Positions 11,792 through 22,991 of a stretch of DNA of 64,000 bases are shown piece after piece; the stretch's first letter is position 1, and each line of letters begins with the position of its first letter. The translations under genes and the position numbers were made by a program. The DNA comes from Kudoa neothunni (Eukaryota > Cnidaria): positions 1,798,001 to 1,862,000 of the forward strand of contig OZ199839.1 in NCBI GenBank assembly GCA_964304625.1, read 5' to 3'. The notes below the pieces were generated by a model. It saw only the letters and a program-made list of their open reading frames with translations, had not been told where the DNA came from and did not search any database.

Positions 11792-14178
11792 CGCGCCCAA
11801 TCAATGAATAATTGCGGTCGTCCATTTTTTATGTATTATATATTAATACTGGTTATAATTTTTTTAAACTGATTATATACGTTAATAATAACTTATAATT
11901 TGTTATTTTAAAAGTTCCATTCTATTTAATGGGATTATCATGATGATAAACATATGTTTTATGTTTTTATATAAAATTTCGTAGGAACAAAATCAATAAA
12001 TAAGTTTGCGAAATGTGATTATAAACTGAGAAGCGGTTATGGAGATATCGATTACCGTGCGAATAGCCACTGCCATGATTTATAAAAAAATATAAATATA
12101 AACTATTCATTTTTAAACGTACCTTTCAAAAAAGGTTTAAAATTATCGTACAGTTTAATTAATTTTGTATCCTCTTTTTAAAAAGTTTAATTCTTAAAAT
12201 ATGATGGATCCTTCCTTTTAATAGTGGTTATAGTCTATTTATGTTAGAATTCTACATAATGCATCGTAACAAATATCATTAGAATCAAACAGAAATTAAT
12301 TATTCCGGGTTTCATAAATAAACACGATAATGTCGGGTTTTGAATCGCTCAATCTTGTTCGGAATGGGATGATGATGATGATGATGTGATTACACAAGGA
12401 AAACATCTTTCGGAATCAATGCTCGTGGGTCTTATGCTAGAAAGGGCTTTTCGAACTCTTTCTAAGCGATCCGTCATCACGCCATGACATGTAAGATTGA
12501 GGATTTCATATGAGTCGGTAAGTTTTAAGCGCTTGGGCTCGGAAACGTAATTTATCAAATCTTCTAAGTCCAAATTTAACTCAGGGGCTTCACTTTTAAA
12601 TTGATCAACTGGCTCAACAAAGTTTATCGCTTCCTCTAGCTCAAAATGTGACGGTCTTTTGTAGAAAAAGCTTTTGTCACAGATTTTTGAATCAAAACTT
12701 AGATTCAAAAAGATGTCCGACCAAATTGTTCGTCTTTCTTTGCAGCGCTTGATGACGTTTTCTTTTAATTTCGATGTAATTGATCCCTCAACATGTATGA
12801 GTTCATTTATTGCGCCAAATTAATAACCGACTCAGACAATTTGATAACAGCTCGATGTGCAATTTCAAGGGATGATGTTAGCTCCTTTATTGTAAATCAT
12901 TCATAAAAATATTATGTAAGTAATTACATTGATAAAAATTATTTCGTCCTTGTCTACTGATAATTCTTTTCCAGAATAGAATAAGTACGCTCTATTTCCC
13001 GGTACATTTGAACAAACTTTATCAACATTTGATATAAGCTGGACCAACGTGTGACACAATCAATGTTTAGAGATAAATATTGTATTCTTTTTTACTCACA
13101 CGGCTTCCTTAATGTGTCGGTAGCCAATCTAAATCTTAAAAAAAATGATAATTGACCTGACTCGAGAAACAACATCAAAAACATTGGACATAAGAACAAA
13201 CTCCTGCTCATCCGTTATCATTCCTGTATTTTCTGTCTGAAAACTATAGGTTTCTTTGTACATGGTGCCTTTAACAGTTATAAGTTAAGTTATTCTAGGA
13301 TTGTCACCTGACAACACGACTACCCAAATTTAGGCCGTGAAGCATGCACTTTATCTACTGAAACCCCAACTCATACGTACATTTCGCCTTGTTTGAAGCT
13401 CCATCAGTGCACATAAATAATGAATTGACTCCAAATTTTAACAATTGTTTATTTATTAATGAAGCCAATTCTACTCCTGTGCATCTCTTCTATTACTCTT
13501 GTTACATCAAGAGAGATTTTTTCCACCTCGAAATAGGCTTGGATATTAAGGAGACGTTTATTTGACCTTGATGTCCACTCGTCACAACAGAGTGCAGGTC
13601 TTGAGTTTCCCACAATGATTAATGAATTAAAAATTGCGTCGTAGGACACTGGAATTTCTTTTCCATGTGCCTTTTTGAGCAGTTTTCTTAAAGTTATACT
13701 GCTGGCAATTTTCCAAATTGGAATATTGTCGACAGGGATCAGCCTCGCGATATCTGAGTCAAGATTTGATTCCCAGAGACCTTTGTTGACAAAATTGTTA
13801 ATTATGGGTTGCGTTTGAACGATTCTAATTTTTATTTAAAAATATTAATGATGTTAAACAACTTTGATTTTGAATCAATCCCACGGGTCTTGGCATGTGA
13901 ATGAAGCGTGCTCGTTGAGTCTTTTTTGCAAACAAGTACAGCATTGCACTTTTTGCATTTTTCCTTTTCATCGGCTAGTTTGACAAAAAATTCCAAATAG
14001 CGCTCACCATTTTTGACCAATTTTATCATCGTTAAAACACGTTCAATTCCACGAAAATCTTATGCTCATTTAATACATAAAAAAGTTTTCTATGTTGATT
14101 GAGAATATGATAAATACTTAACAAAAATTTTTTAAATCGGTTCGGTTCTTACAAAAACCGAACCGTTCTTAAATCTTA
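11792..14178 (-). repeat. Right arm of the 2,387-base inverted repeat
   Basis: Reverse complement of 6407-8793. It holds the mirrored MULE-1 terminal repeat (11792-12076) and then the mirrored hAT-B fossil. Its outer end at 14178 abuts the R2-group LINE, whereas the other arm abuts hAT-A, so the two outer flanks are unrelated and show no target duplication. Confidence 0.95.
12349..14029 (-). pseudogene. hAT-B transposase fossil in the right arm
   Basis: The same three blocks as at 6556-8236, on the opposite strand: BED finger (13832-14029), the DEWTS block (13449-13649) and the SSIRPTSIDSERCFP dimerisation block (12349-12708). The predicted peptides are identical to those of the left arm, which implies a recent duplication or ongoing gene conversion. 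Confidence 0.8.
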
Positions 14179-14452
14179 CTTCTTTCAGCTTAAACAGAAT
14201 TTATACACGCACTAGCTTTAATGATAATAATTATACTGAACCATTTACTAATACTACATCTAATGTTAATGTTACCTTAAATTCACAACAGTCTGCAACT
14301 TCAGTTTGCGAGTCTTACCCTAATAGCTCCAACTATGTGACATTGAAATCCCCTGAACGAGATCAACAAAAGGTCTCGGATTTTTTTATCCAAATCAAAC
14401 CGACTAATTTTGATAAAAATGTTAAAAATTTTGACAGCTGCGAATCTGGCTC

Positions 14453-15508
14453 TGGGTTAATTTACAGTTCAGTGAAATTCATTGTCGTTTATCGTCATCA
14501 ATCGGAATTTATAGCGCGGTGGGAGTTTACTTCAGAAAATATCGATGATTAATTGTTGGCACATCATTTTGAAATAAAGAATGACACAGAAAAAAACAAA
14601 TATCATTCTTACAAAAACTTAAACTTATACCTAAAGAGAGAATGTGAGATAATTGTGACGTGTTAATGTTGCAAAAAAAAGATTCTATTATTGATAAGTA
14701 TTTGTTCAAATGTCTAATATGTAAAAAAAACTTCAATTAGAAGAGGGGCATTTTTGAGGGTTCCAAACCAACGCTATGGCAAATCTTTGCATTGATGTAT
14801 ATAGAAGTCAATGATATCCACATGTCGTATCCACAGCTGTCGAAACAACTGCAAATAGGTTCCGACAGTATAATTTGTGACTGGAGGAATTTTATCAGGG
14901 AAGTTTGTGTCGATTACCTTGATTTACATAATGAAAGAATCGGAGTACATGCATTGATAGTACAAATTGATGAATCACAGATTTGCAAACGTAAGTATCA
15001 CGAAGGAAGAGTTTTGATAAATCAAATCACATGGATCGTTGGTGGTATAGACTCGTATGGTAATATATTTCAAGTGCTAGCTAACCACCATTCGAAATCA
15101 ACCTACACTCGAATATATAAAAATTGAAAATGTTCATCCTGGGTCAATACTTTGGACAGATTGCTGGGTTGGTTACAACAAGTTGGGTGAAATTTACCAT
15201 AGCCATGAGGCAGTAAATCATTCGGTTGAATTTAAGACACAGGATGGTATGCATACCAACCGTATCGAAGCAATCTGGGATGCATTACAAAAATATCGAC
15301 ATATAACTCATAAAAAGTCGGAATTAATTGGTCCCTATTTCACAGAGTACCATTTTAAGCAAAAATTCCCCACAAATACATTTTCGATGTACATAAAAAT
15401 AATTTATGAAATATATTTACATTAAAATACGTTTATCTTTTAAACTTGTTTTTTCGCGTGGGCAGCCGAATATATCCGATGAATTCGATTGAACTGTAAA
15501 TTAGCCCA
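14453..15508 (+). mobile_element. Merlin copy M2 inside the LINE
   Basis: Imperfect terminal inverted repeats run TGGGTTAATTTACAGTTCA at 14453 and the complement of TGGGCTAATTTACAGTTCA ending at 15508. The word GGCTC flanks both ends (14448-14452 and 15509-15513). A longer eight-base duplication, expected for Merlin, is not clear. The transposase reads at 14560-15425 with VQIDESQICKRKY (first aspartate), GSILWTDCWVGY (second aspartate) and HTNRIEAIW. A frame change lies near 15125. The LINE sequence continues on both sides. Confidence 0.78.
14560..15425 (+). pseudogene. Merlin M2 transposase
   Basis: N-terminal zinc ribbon remnant (KCLICKKNF, about 14710), helical segment FALMYIEVNDIHMSYPQLS (14780-14840), CDWRNFIREVC, catalytic VQIDESQICKRKY (about 14960-15000), WIVGGID, GSILWTDCWVGYNKL (15138-15185) and HTNRIEAIWDAL (15250-15290). 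At least one frameshift lies between 15100 and 15180 and one earlier near 14650. It belongs to the same divergent branch as M1 and M4, with QICKRKY or LICKRKY in place of the usual SKFGKRKY. Confidence 0.75.
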
Positions 15509-17913
15509 GGCTCTTAGTATACGCGTAATGGGGGCAAGCGTAAGGAACCGCTGAACGAACTCTCCATCTTATACCATCCCGATGATAACTTCCCATATCT
15601 CAATAGACCCATAATAAATATCACCTCCCAAGATGTGAATGACCTTGTTGCCCAGCAGAAAACTAAGTCATTTCAGTCGAAACAACCCTTGGTATATGAA
15701 AAAGTTTCTTTCTCATCGGCAACGAATGAAAGATCAACAACCCTGAACTCTGATACCGAAATAATCGTCCTATCAGATGCCGAAAGCAACGTCCACACTT
15801 CAATAAAATTGAACAACATTCATAATGATGATGAACAACTACAAGATGACCTCACACTAGATGAAGTGTTTGGAAGACCTTCTACTAATCAGGACGTGAG
15901 AGCTCTTGTAAAAGCTCTGGAAGCATATAAACATAACCAATATCATGAACAGCGCGATATTATCAGGAGTCCTAAGAAAACCGCTCTTCCACAACTACCA
16001 AGTTAGTTCTTTCCCAATTCAAATATCCCGATGGAACCTGCAACATCAACCCTACTTCCGAATATTCCCAATCGTTACTAACGAACCCTCAATCCTAAAC
16101 AAATTATTGTGACCCTAGCTTAGATGATTCTACCTTAATTAATTGGATTATTGGAAAAGAAAAAGTCAAACACCATATTCTAGCTTTAAGGAGAAAAAGG
16201 CTAAAGAAAACTCCCAAAAACACTGCCCCATCCTTCAACAATAACACTGAATTCTCCGCTACATCCCCACATTTCTCGTCAGCCCAAAATGCCGATGCGT
16301 CGTCAAAATCACAATCAAAAACAAAAAATATATTTTCTCAAAAGTTCTCTGCTTCACCACCGCATCAACCTAATCGAAAGTCGAGAAATAATCTCCTTTC
16401 CTCTCGAGAACTCAACAGAATTGAAGAATACGATGATTATCTCTATCAACAGAATGAAATCGACTTTGAAAAACCCGACCATGATAATATATCTTCAAAT
16501 CACCACATTGACAAAGAATTGCTTTTCCTAGAGAAACAAAACCTCAAAAGCAAGAGAGCAGAACGACTGAGGGAGATTAAAGAGGACATAGAATCCTTCA
16601 CACGTAGAATGAAGCATTACCTAACCACTATGAAAGATTACTACTCTGACTTCATGCGTCTATCAACCGAACACGCCAAATCATTTGATTATTTCTACAA
16701 ATCAAAACCAAACAAGTCGATAAAACTTCCTCAAAAGGATAACTCCCAACCTTAGTGTTCCGTCACTAACTCCCATTGTGACAAAACGGATTTAAGACCA
16801 TTCCGAGAAATTGATATTGCGAATCCCCAACATATCTGAACTTCATTGAATAATGGTCTAACTGACAAATCTCCTCTGAAAGTCTACTCTTTGACAGTGC
16901 CATATCTCAATACCACTACGCAGTTGAAGAATAATACCAACTCTTCTCAGTCATCAGCACAGTTTGCGAAACCTCAATTGATACATTCAACTACTTCGTC
17001 CCAACCTCTTATATGCGTCGATAATCAACCATCTAATATTCCTAATTCCTCCCATTCTTCTTCTTCTTCCTCCTCCTCCCCCTCAAAATCCCAAAACTCC
17101 GACAACTCTAGTTTTATTTCCCCAGCCAACCTAAAGACTCTGTGGACAGCACAGATGATCGTTCTATGGAAGATCCTAACGCTGCTATATCGATTACAAA
17201 GAGTGAATGGAATAGCTTTAACACTAAACGTCTTCGTTCTTTATTCAAACTCAACACTAAATGATGCGCGAGAGAAACCACTCAAACTAAACCAATTTGG
17301 TGTCAACTGTCGGTACATGAAGTGGTGGAAGCCTTTACTTTTCCAACTCCAACCGTCCCAGAAGATCAGCAGGATCGCTTCAAATGCGACTACGGCAATG
17401 AATGCGTCCTCAACCTCTTAGCCAATCTATACCCCGACTAACTACCCATCCCGCCCCTACTCATAAAGATACATATGATGTTTCCACTGATGGTTTCCAT
17501 ACAGATGAAGATGAATTCACTAACTTCTCTCCAGAAGATAACTCTCTCCCTAACTCGAATACTATCTACCCTTCTGATCTCGATGATTTCTTCCAGTTCA
17601 CAGTCTCGGATGTTTTTTATGCCATTTAGAAGGCAAAAATTGACTCGAGCACCGGCTCTGCTCTGATGACATAATGATGAAGTTTTGGAAGTCTATATCA
17701 AATGCAGAAATCATAGTCACACCACTTTTCAACCGCATCCTGAGATCGAGGAAAGTTCCTAAAGACTGGCTTGCCTCCAGAATGATGTTAATTTCCAAGA
17801 TGGACGAACCCAATCCTCATTACCCAAACGATTACCGGCCGATATGTATCACCCAAACTATATACCGAATCTTCATGTCGGCACTCCGTGCACGACTCAG
17901 ACCTAATACAATA

Positions 17914-19217
17914 TTTCACGATCAAGATGCAAGCATGTCCAATCAAGATGCAAACATGTTCAATCTAGATGCAAGTATGTCCAATCAAGATGCAAAAATA
18001 GTAAACCAACAAATTTTATAGTTAAATAATAGTTTCTGCATTAATTGTTAATGGGGTTCTTAAGCAGGGATACTGAAAAGTAAGGTTTTGAATGGCTCCC
18101 ATAGCTTTGACAGTTGGTTTCGGTTATTTGGGTCGGACTATTTTCCGAACATTCAATCAGCTCGTCATATGTTTTTGGTGCCATCCTTTCAACAATTGAT
18201 TTCAATTGCCCAAAAACTTCTTCAATTGGGTTAAGGAAGGGTGAGTACGTCGGTAGTAGTAATAGCTCGTGAGGACTGTTTTCTATCAAATTACGAACAC
18301 ACCCAGTCTTATGGAAAGCTACGTTATCCATAACCAAAATAGCTTTATCGATGGAACTGGCCTCCAAATTTTCAAAACGATCTTCTAAAAATGACGAAAA
18401 CACAGACTGGTTCACGCCCCCCTTGTGAATTTTAAAATTCCAAATTTGTTTGTCACTCATCGCCGCTATTAATGATATGTTTTGAGATCTGATGTATTTG
18501 ACCTTTAAATTTGCTCTCGTCCCAGAAAGAGATCTACCTTGGGGACGACGGGTTGATAGGGAAAATCCCGATTCATCGATATACAACATTTCCGAATACC
18601 TAGGTTCCAATCTTATGAATTCGTTTACATAACTAAGAAATGTTAGATAAAATATATAGATCAATACGTCACTCGAATCGTAATGAAATCGTCCTAGTAG
18701 AATTCCTATCTATAGGCACCAACGATATTTTTTTAAGGTATAATGAAACTCTTTCAGACCTCTATTAATAGTTTGACGAGAAACGCGAATAGAAAATTTT
18801 TGAAAGAGCTTCTCTGGTAACTGATTGAATGTCAGCGTACAGTTATCATTTACCTCTGTAAGTAAAAATTGTTTGTGCACTTCACTCAACATTGAGCGGC
18901 GATCTCCTTCAGTTTCCAACCTTTGGAACGAGCCGGTGTCATTGAATCTCTTCACTATTCTACTTACTGTAGATTCGGGAATGTTTAATGACTCTGAAAT
19001 TTGACGATTCGTCTTTCCAATCTTAATTATTTTAATAATCATTTAAAATTTGTGCTCACTTCGACATGGTGAGCAATTTTAGCCCTATCTTTGGCACTAA
19101 CAATCTCGTATTTTCTCTTAATAGAATTATTATTTTTAATTTGCTCAGGTATGCTTTTATGGTCTTAACTGGAGAAAACGTGAAAATGCGCGTGCAATTT
19201 GCATCTTGATCGTGCAA
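17914..19217 (-). mobile_element. IS630/Tc1-type element I1 inside the LINE reverse transcriptase
   Basis: The 1,304-base element is flanked by TA on both sides (17912-17913 and 19218-19219). Its ends are inverted repeats, TTTCACGATCAAGATGCAA at the left and the complement of TTGCACGATCAAGATGCAA at the right. Just inside the left end the word GATGCAA with surrounding bases recurs four times (17925-18000), looking like subterminal transposase-binding repeats. It interrupts the LINE reverse transcriptase right after an ARLRPNT motif, and the LINE resumes beyond 19219 with LSKNQRDFLEGEGC. Confidence 0.88.
18041..19150 (-). pseudogene. IS630-type transposase I1 with two predicted mini-introns
   Basis: Minus-strand gene. 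Exon 1 carries KRKYEIVSAKDRAKIAHHVE. A 38-base GT-AG intron (19022-19059) leads into IGKTNRQISESLNIPESTVS, the paired helix-turn-helix. A second intron of 40 bases (18633-18672) joins ISLRF to DYVNEFIRLEPRY. The catalytic domain has YIDESGF, VMDNVAFHK and NPIEEVF; the second and third acidic residues are 35 positions apart (DD34E). One frameshift is present, a missing base in a run of A at about 18735 between FHYTLKK and SLVP. An initiating ATG is not certain. Apart from that break the gene looks complete, so it was probably active recently. Confidence 0.82.
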
Positions 19218-19391
19218 TACTGTACATCCCTCTCAAAAAATCAAAGAGATTTCCTCGAGGGCGAAGGATGTGTAGAGCATAACTTCGCACTACAAAAAAT
19301 TCTCAACGATCACAGAAATAACTATAATCCACCATACCTCAACGGGGTTGACCTGAAAAAGAAGTTTGATTCTGTTCCCCATTGATTTATA

Positions 19392-20840
19392 GGGTTTCTC
19401 ATTTATACTCGGCACTTTTTCATTCAATCTCAGCAGTTTGCATTTAATCTCGGCATGTTTGCAACTGATCTCAGCACCTCAACAGTAGTATTCAAATTTT
19501 TTAATATCTCGCATTAGCTGAAAAAGTTCTTTTTGTTAAATTATTTTTATATTATTAAGAGATTGAATTCACTAGATGAACCCTAATAACAGAGATCGTA
19601 TCGTTGAATCTGAGAGCTCCATATCCGATGATAGCGAAATTTCTAATCTACCAACACACAAAGAAAAAAAGAAAGCTGCGAAAAACTCTCTTCTGACTTA
19701 AGAGGACAAATGTTTAATTTCTGTTTAAGTGGAAGAAGTGATACTTACATTGCTTCCGAAATGCATCTACCAAGATCCACCGTGTGGTCTATATTATCAA
19801 AGTTTCGCAAAACCGGAACACTAGATGCAAAATCTAGAGGCGGGAAAAGGCCTTCACTCCTCTCTCCTGATCAGAAGGAAAATATTATCAGGTGGGTGGA
19901 CGAAAACTCTCAAATTACTTTGGAAGAATTTAAACAAAAAGTTAATGACGAGTTTGGAATAACAGTGTCCCTAAGCACGATAGACTGAGTTATCGGCAAA
20001 TTTCATTACATTTTAAAATCCCTTGTAAGGGTCCCCGAGAGAAGAAATTGTGAGACGACGCTTCAAAAGAGAGTTGAATATGCTGAGATGTTCGGCGACT
20101 TAGAAATCAATGTACCACATGAAAGTATTCTATTTCTCGACGAAGTCGGGTTTTCAATGGTCACAAGACCTAAATGAGGTCACTCTTTGAGAGGAACTTC
20201 TGCATATTGGTTTGTTTCTTCAGCAATAATCAGAAACAATTCTATAGTTGCTGCAATCAACAAAAAAGGTATCATATATAGTAAGATACACGAGCGAGCG
20301 GTTTCAGGTGAGGATTTTAACATTTGTCTACAGGAACTAACATCCAGTTGTGTATCAAGTGGTATTGATAATCCTGTTTTCGTTATAGACAATGCGAAAA
20401 TACATCATTATACGGGATTAAAAGAATTAATCCTTCAACAATAATTCACGATAAGATATATACCTCCGTATAGTCCATTTCTGAATCCAATAGAGAATGT
20501 ATTCTCTGTTTGGAAAAATCTAGTTATCCGCAGGCGATGTCAAAATGAAAACGAGTTGAAGAATGCGATAAAAGTGTGTTTCCAAGAAATCATATCCCAA
20601 CATTGTGACAGTTTCTATCGCAAAATGTTGGGTTACGTCACCAGGTCTTCTAGAGGTGAAGTTATTCTAGAATAATAATTTTATTGAGGTTATTGGAATA
20701 AATATACTACATCTTTTCTTCTCCGGTTCATGATTTCTACACATTCACACAAATTCATAGACTAAACGCGAATACGCTTAATTTAAATTGCAAAGGTGCC
20801 GAGATTGACTGCAAAAATGCCGAGTATAAATGAGAGACCT
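19392..20840 (+). mobile_element. IS630/Tc1-type element I2 inside the LINE
   Basis: The 1,449-base element is flanked by TA (19390-19391 and 20841-20842). Inverted ends are GGGTTTCTCATTTATACTCGG at the left and the complement of AGGTCTCTCATTTATACTCGG at the right. Subterminal repeats of the type ATCTCGGCA or ATCTCAGCA occur three to four times inside each end. The LINE reads KKFDSVPH just before and ILNLLELFHILIEIIH just after. The terminal repeats differ from those of I1, so it is a separate family. Confidence 0.88.
19576..20675 (+). pseudogene. IS630-type transposase I2
   Basis: Starts near the ATG at 19576 with an acidic leader, then a helix-turn-helix (SDTYIASEMHLPRSTVWSIL), a second HTH (VDENSQITLEEFK), and the DDE domain: FLDEVGFSM (about 20140), VFVIDNAKIHHY (about 20380) and YSPFLNPIENVFSVW (about 20470-20520). 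The three acidic residues are present. In-frame stops interrupt it near 19986, 20175 and 20442, and there is a frame change near 19695. Three stops in an otherwise full-length gene suggest moderate age. Confidence 0.82.
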
Positions 20841-20842
20841 TA

Positions 20843-22737
20843 TATTCTAAACCTACTTGAATTATTCCACATACTTATTGAAATCATCCACCTGATTCAA
20901 TACCTCTATTCAAATGCATTCAATACCCACACGGATCAACACCTGCATGACGCTCCACATTACATGAACGGGAGAGGTGTTCTGCAAGGCTGTCCCCTAT
21001 CCCCGTTATTATTCAACTTAGTAATGAATGCTTTCCTATCAGCTACAGATCAATTTTATTTTGGTTATACCATGAAAAATGAGCAGAACATTGCCACTCC
21101 AGCATATGTCGATGACCTTGTTTTGATCTCAGATTCTAAGACAAAAGCAGAAAATCTCCTAGGAAGCCTCCTAGAATTTCTGAAACAATTAGATATGAAA
21201 GTAAACGTCTACAAATGCAAATCATTCCATTCAATCTTCAGAGATAAACAATGCATCACTAACCATCCAGATTTCCATTCTTCTTTCACCATGAATGATG
21301 AGCCGATACCTTTCCTTAAAGCGCGAGAATTCTACAAATATCTTGGGACAAATAAGAACTTCGTAACATTCCAAGACCTGCGTATTCTAATCACAAAATT
21401 CAAATCCTACCTAGGAAAACTCACATCTTATCTATTCCCCTACATGAAATTCCACGTACTGGAGGTCTATCTCTTGCCCATGCTAGATTTCAAATTTAAA
21501 ACGACTCAGCTGTGAATCGAAGAACTGAAACATCCAGAATGGTTTGTAAAATCGCACGTAAGAAATTGGTATCATCTACCCGTCTCAACAAGCTCCTCCT
21601 CCTTCCACGTTCCTAATAAACTAGGTGGTCTTGGAATTAGAAACCTGATTTCCGACTACTGAGCTCTTCGCCTTTCATCTGCGATTTCACTAATTCAAAG
21701 TAATGATGATCGTGTCGCCCGCTTGCTTGTGAAGGATTGAGAGCTATCATTGAAATGTGAACGCCAAGTGAATCGGAGCTACCGTACCCAGTTGACTTCT
21801 TAAACAATGGTGAAAAACTGGCCACGAAAACAAAAAACGTAAGGTCCATGTTCACATGTCTCCGAGGTCAATGCGAATACCTAAAAACAAAATTTCAAAC
21901 ACCCCCAGATGAACCCTACAAATTGATATAGATGCTCATTCCCTGAAGAAACCGCCACCAACCTTCAGCCCGTTGACTGCACCCAAACGTATCAAACTTC
22001 TGCGATGGCATCAGCAGGCTCGCGCGTTTGAAGAATTTCAGCGACTGCCTAATCAAGGTCGCACTAGCATCGCTTATTCATTGGACAGGTGTTCTAACGC
22101 ATGGATTCAAAATGGCAAAATTAAAGGCACGTACCTCCCAATTTTGTCTTCATGCTCGTCAAAATCTCCTCCCAACCATGGATAACCTCCAAAAACTCAC
22201 CTAGTTGCTTCTAGAAACTGCCGCCATTGCTCTGCCCATACGATTCCATCTGCCATGTGCTAAATGTCTGTCCACATAACTCATCCGAAATTAGAATAAG
22301 GTACAACAACATCCTACGGTTAATCGTTGAGAAAATCAAGTTAAATCGACATCAAACCCCCTTCGTAGATTCTACTTTCATTGAGGGATACAACAGACGA
22401 CCAGATTTGGTTCTCCTAAATGAATGAAACTCCAAAGTTGTCATCATATACTTAACAATTTCCTATGAGGCATCCATCCAACGCCTTGAACAGGTAAGAG
22501 AAGCTAATGTGGAAAAATACGCCGAAGAAACCACCTTCCTACAATACTTGGGATTTACTGAAAAAAAACAAATGTTTGGTGTTTGGATCATTGGGCCCAC
22601 ATTTACCTTCCAATGCCGAAATATATAAAATCCTAGGAATTCTCAGAAGGCAAACTAAAGGCTTAAAAAAGTTAATCCCCACTAAAATACTTAAAGACAG
22701 CCATGCTGTCTACAAGCACCGCCTGTTGAAAAAGTAA
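20843..22737 (+). pseudogene. LINE ORF, reverse transcriptase palm to C-terminal endonuclease
   Basis: After the I2 insertion the LINE continues with NGRGVLQGCPLSPLLFN, ATPAYVDDLVLISDS (the catalytic YVDD motif), FLKAREFYKYLGT and a long thumb region. A stop region with shifts lies at 21515-21960. The final domain has HQQARAFEEF, then HVLNVCPHNSSEIRIRYNNI (the CCHC-type finger preceding the endonuclease), GYNRRPDLVLLNE and RLEQVREANVEKY, which correspond to the restriction-like endonuclease of R2-group elements. About 110 bases of AT-rich sequence separate the last codons from the BEL terminal repeat at 22853. Confidence 0.8.
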
Positions 22738-22852
22738 GGCTATTTATATATTTAGATAGATCCACAAACTTCTAATTATATAGCAAAATTTTCGTTACGT
22801 AACAGTTATTTGAATAAGGTTGTAATGTCCGTGTGTGTGTACACACAAATCT

Positions 22853-22991
22853 TGTTGAGAACAAATAATAACGTTTATTTGTTTATTTATTTTGTCGCTG
22901 CATGAGCAGCGGAGAGATTTTTGGATCAATCGAATTGGAGGTTTTTCTCAGCGCATATAAATTCAATATAATAAGAGAGAAAATCCCAGCA
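22853..22991 (+). repeat. 5' LTR of the BEL/Pao fossil
   Basis: Begins TGTTGAGAACAA, contains the shared GAGCAGCGGA segment, and ends CCCAGCA directly before the putative primer-binding site. It is about 18 bases shorter than its partner because of a T-rich length difference. Confidence 0.8.

Larger units (their letters stand above)
8509..12076 (-). mobile_element. MULE-1 (SWIM type) filling the palindrome loop
   Basis: The outer ends ATGGCAGTGGCTATTCGCACG (from 8509) and its complement (to 12076) match the termini of MULE-2 at 54457 and 58146, which read ATGGxAxTGGCTATTCTTACG. The terminal repeats therefore run about 285 bases, 8509-8793 and 11792-12076, and the unique interior carries the transposase. 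Because the flanks of both ends are themselves mirror images, no direct target duplication is possible here, consistent with one side having been replaced by a copy of the other. Confidence 0.72.
14179..17660 (+). pseudogene. LINE ORF, N-terminal polar region
   Basis: Open stretches at 14180-14450, 15635-16006, 16519-16755, 16846-17160 and 17402-17629 read in the LINE's direction and share a serine, threonine and asparagine-rich composition, including a serine run at about 17050-17095. A short helix-rich patch at 16519-16755 could be a coiled coil. Just before the reverse transcriptase is a FTVSDVFYAI block with KAKIDSSTGS, which corresponds to the conserved pre-RT segment (TxxEVxxAIKxxKxxxxxGxD) of R2-type proteins. 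I see no zinc finger or protease domain at the N terminus, and frameshifts are frequent. Confidence 0.6.
14179..22737 (+). mobile_element. R2-group LINE, degraded and interrupted three times
   Basis: A single non-LTR element runs through this stretch, cut by a Merlin (14453-15508) and two IS630-type elements (17914-19217 and 19392-20840). The left part (14180-17600) encodes a long serine- and asparagine-rich region with no domain I can name. Reverse transcriptase motifs follow: NDYRPICITQTIYRIFMSALRARL (17830-17900), LSKNQRDFLEGEGC (19230-19270) with a KKFDSVPH block (about 19360), and then GVLQGCPLSPLLFN and YVDDLVLISDS (20970-21140). The C-terminal CxxxxH..N.CP finger and RPDLVL endonuclease motif are at 22227-22427. 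A single ORF with a C-terminal restriction-like endonuclease defines the R2/NeSL/CRE group rather than the APE-type LINEs. No 5' end or poly(A) tail is recognisable. Confidence 0.82.

Noticed and set aside
6407-14178. Simple assembly mirror artefact
   Set aside because: The 2,998-base loop is unique and the outer flanks differ, and the outermost bases of the arms carry differences; a pure chimera would be expected to lack these. Not excluded without reads, so kept as a caveat in the finding.
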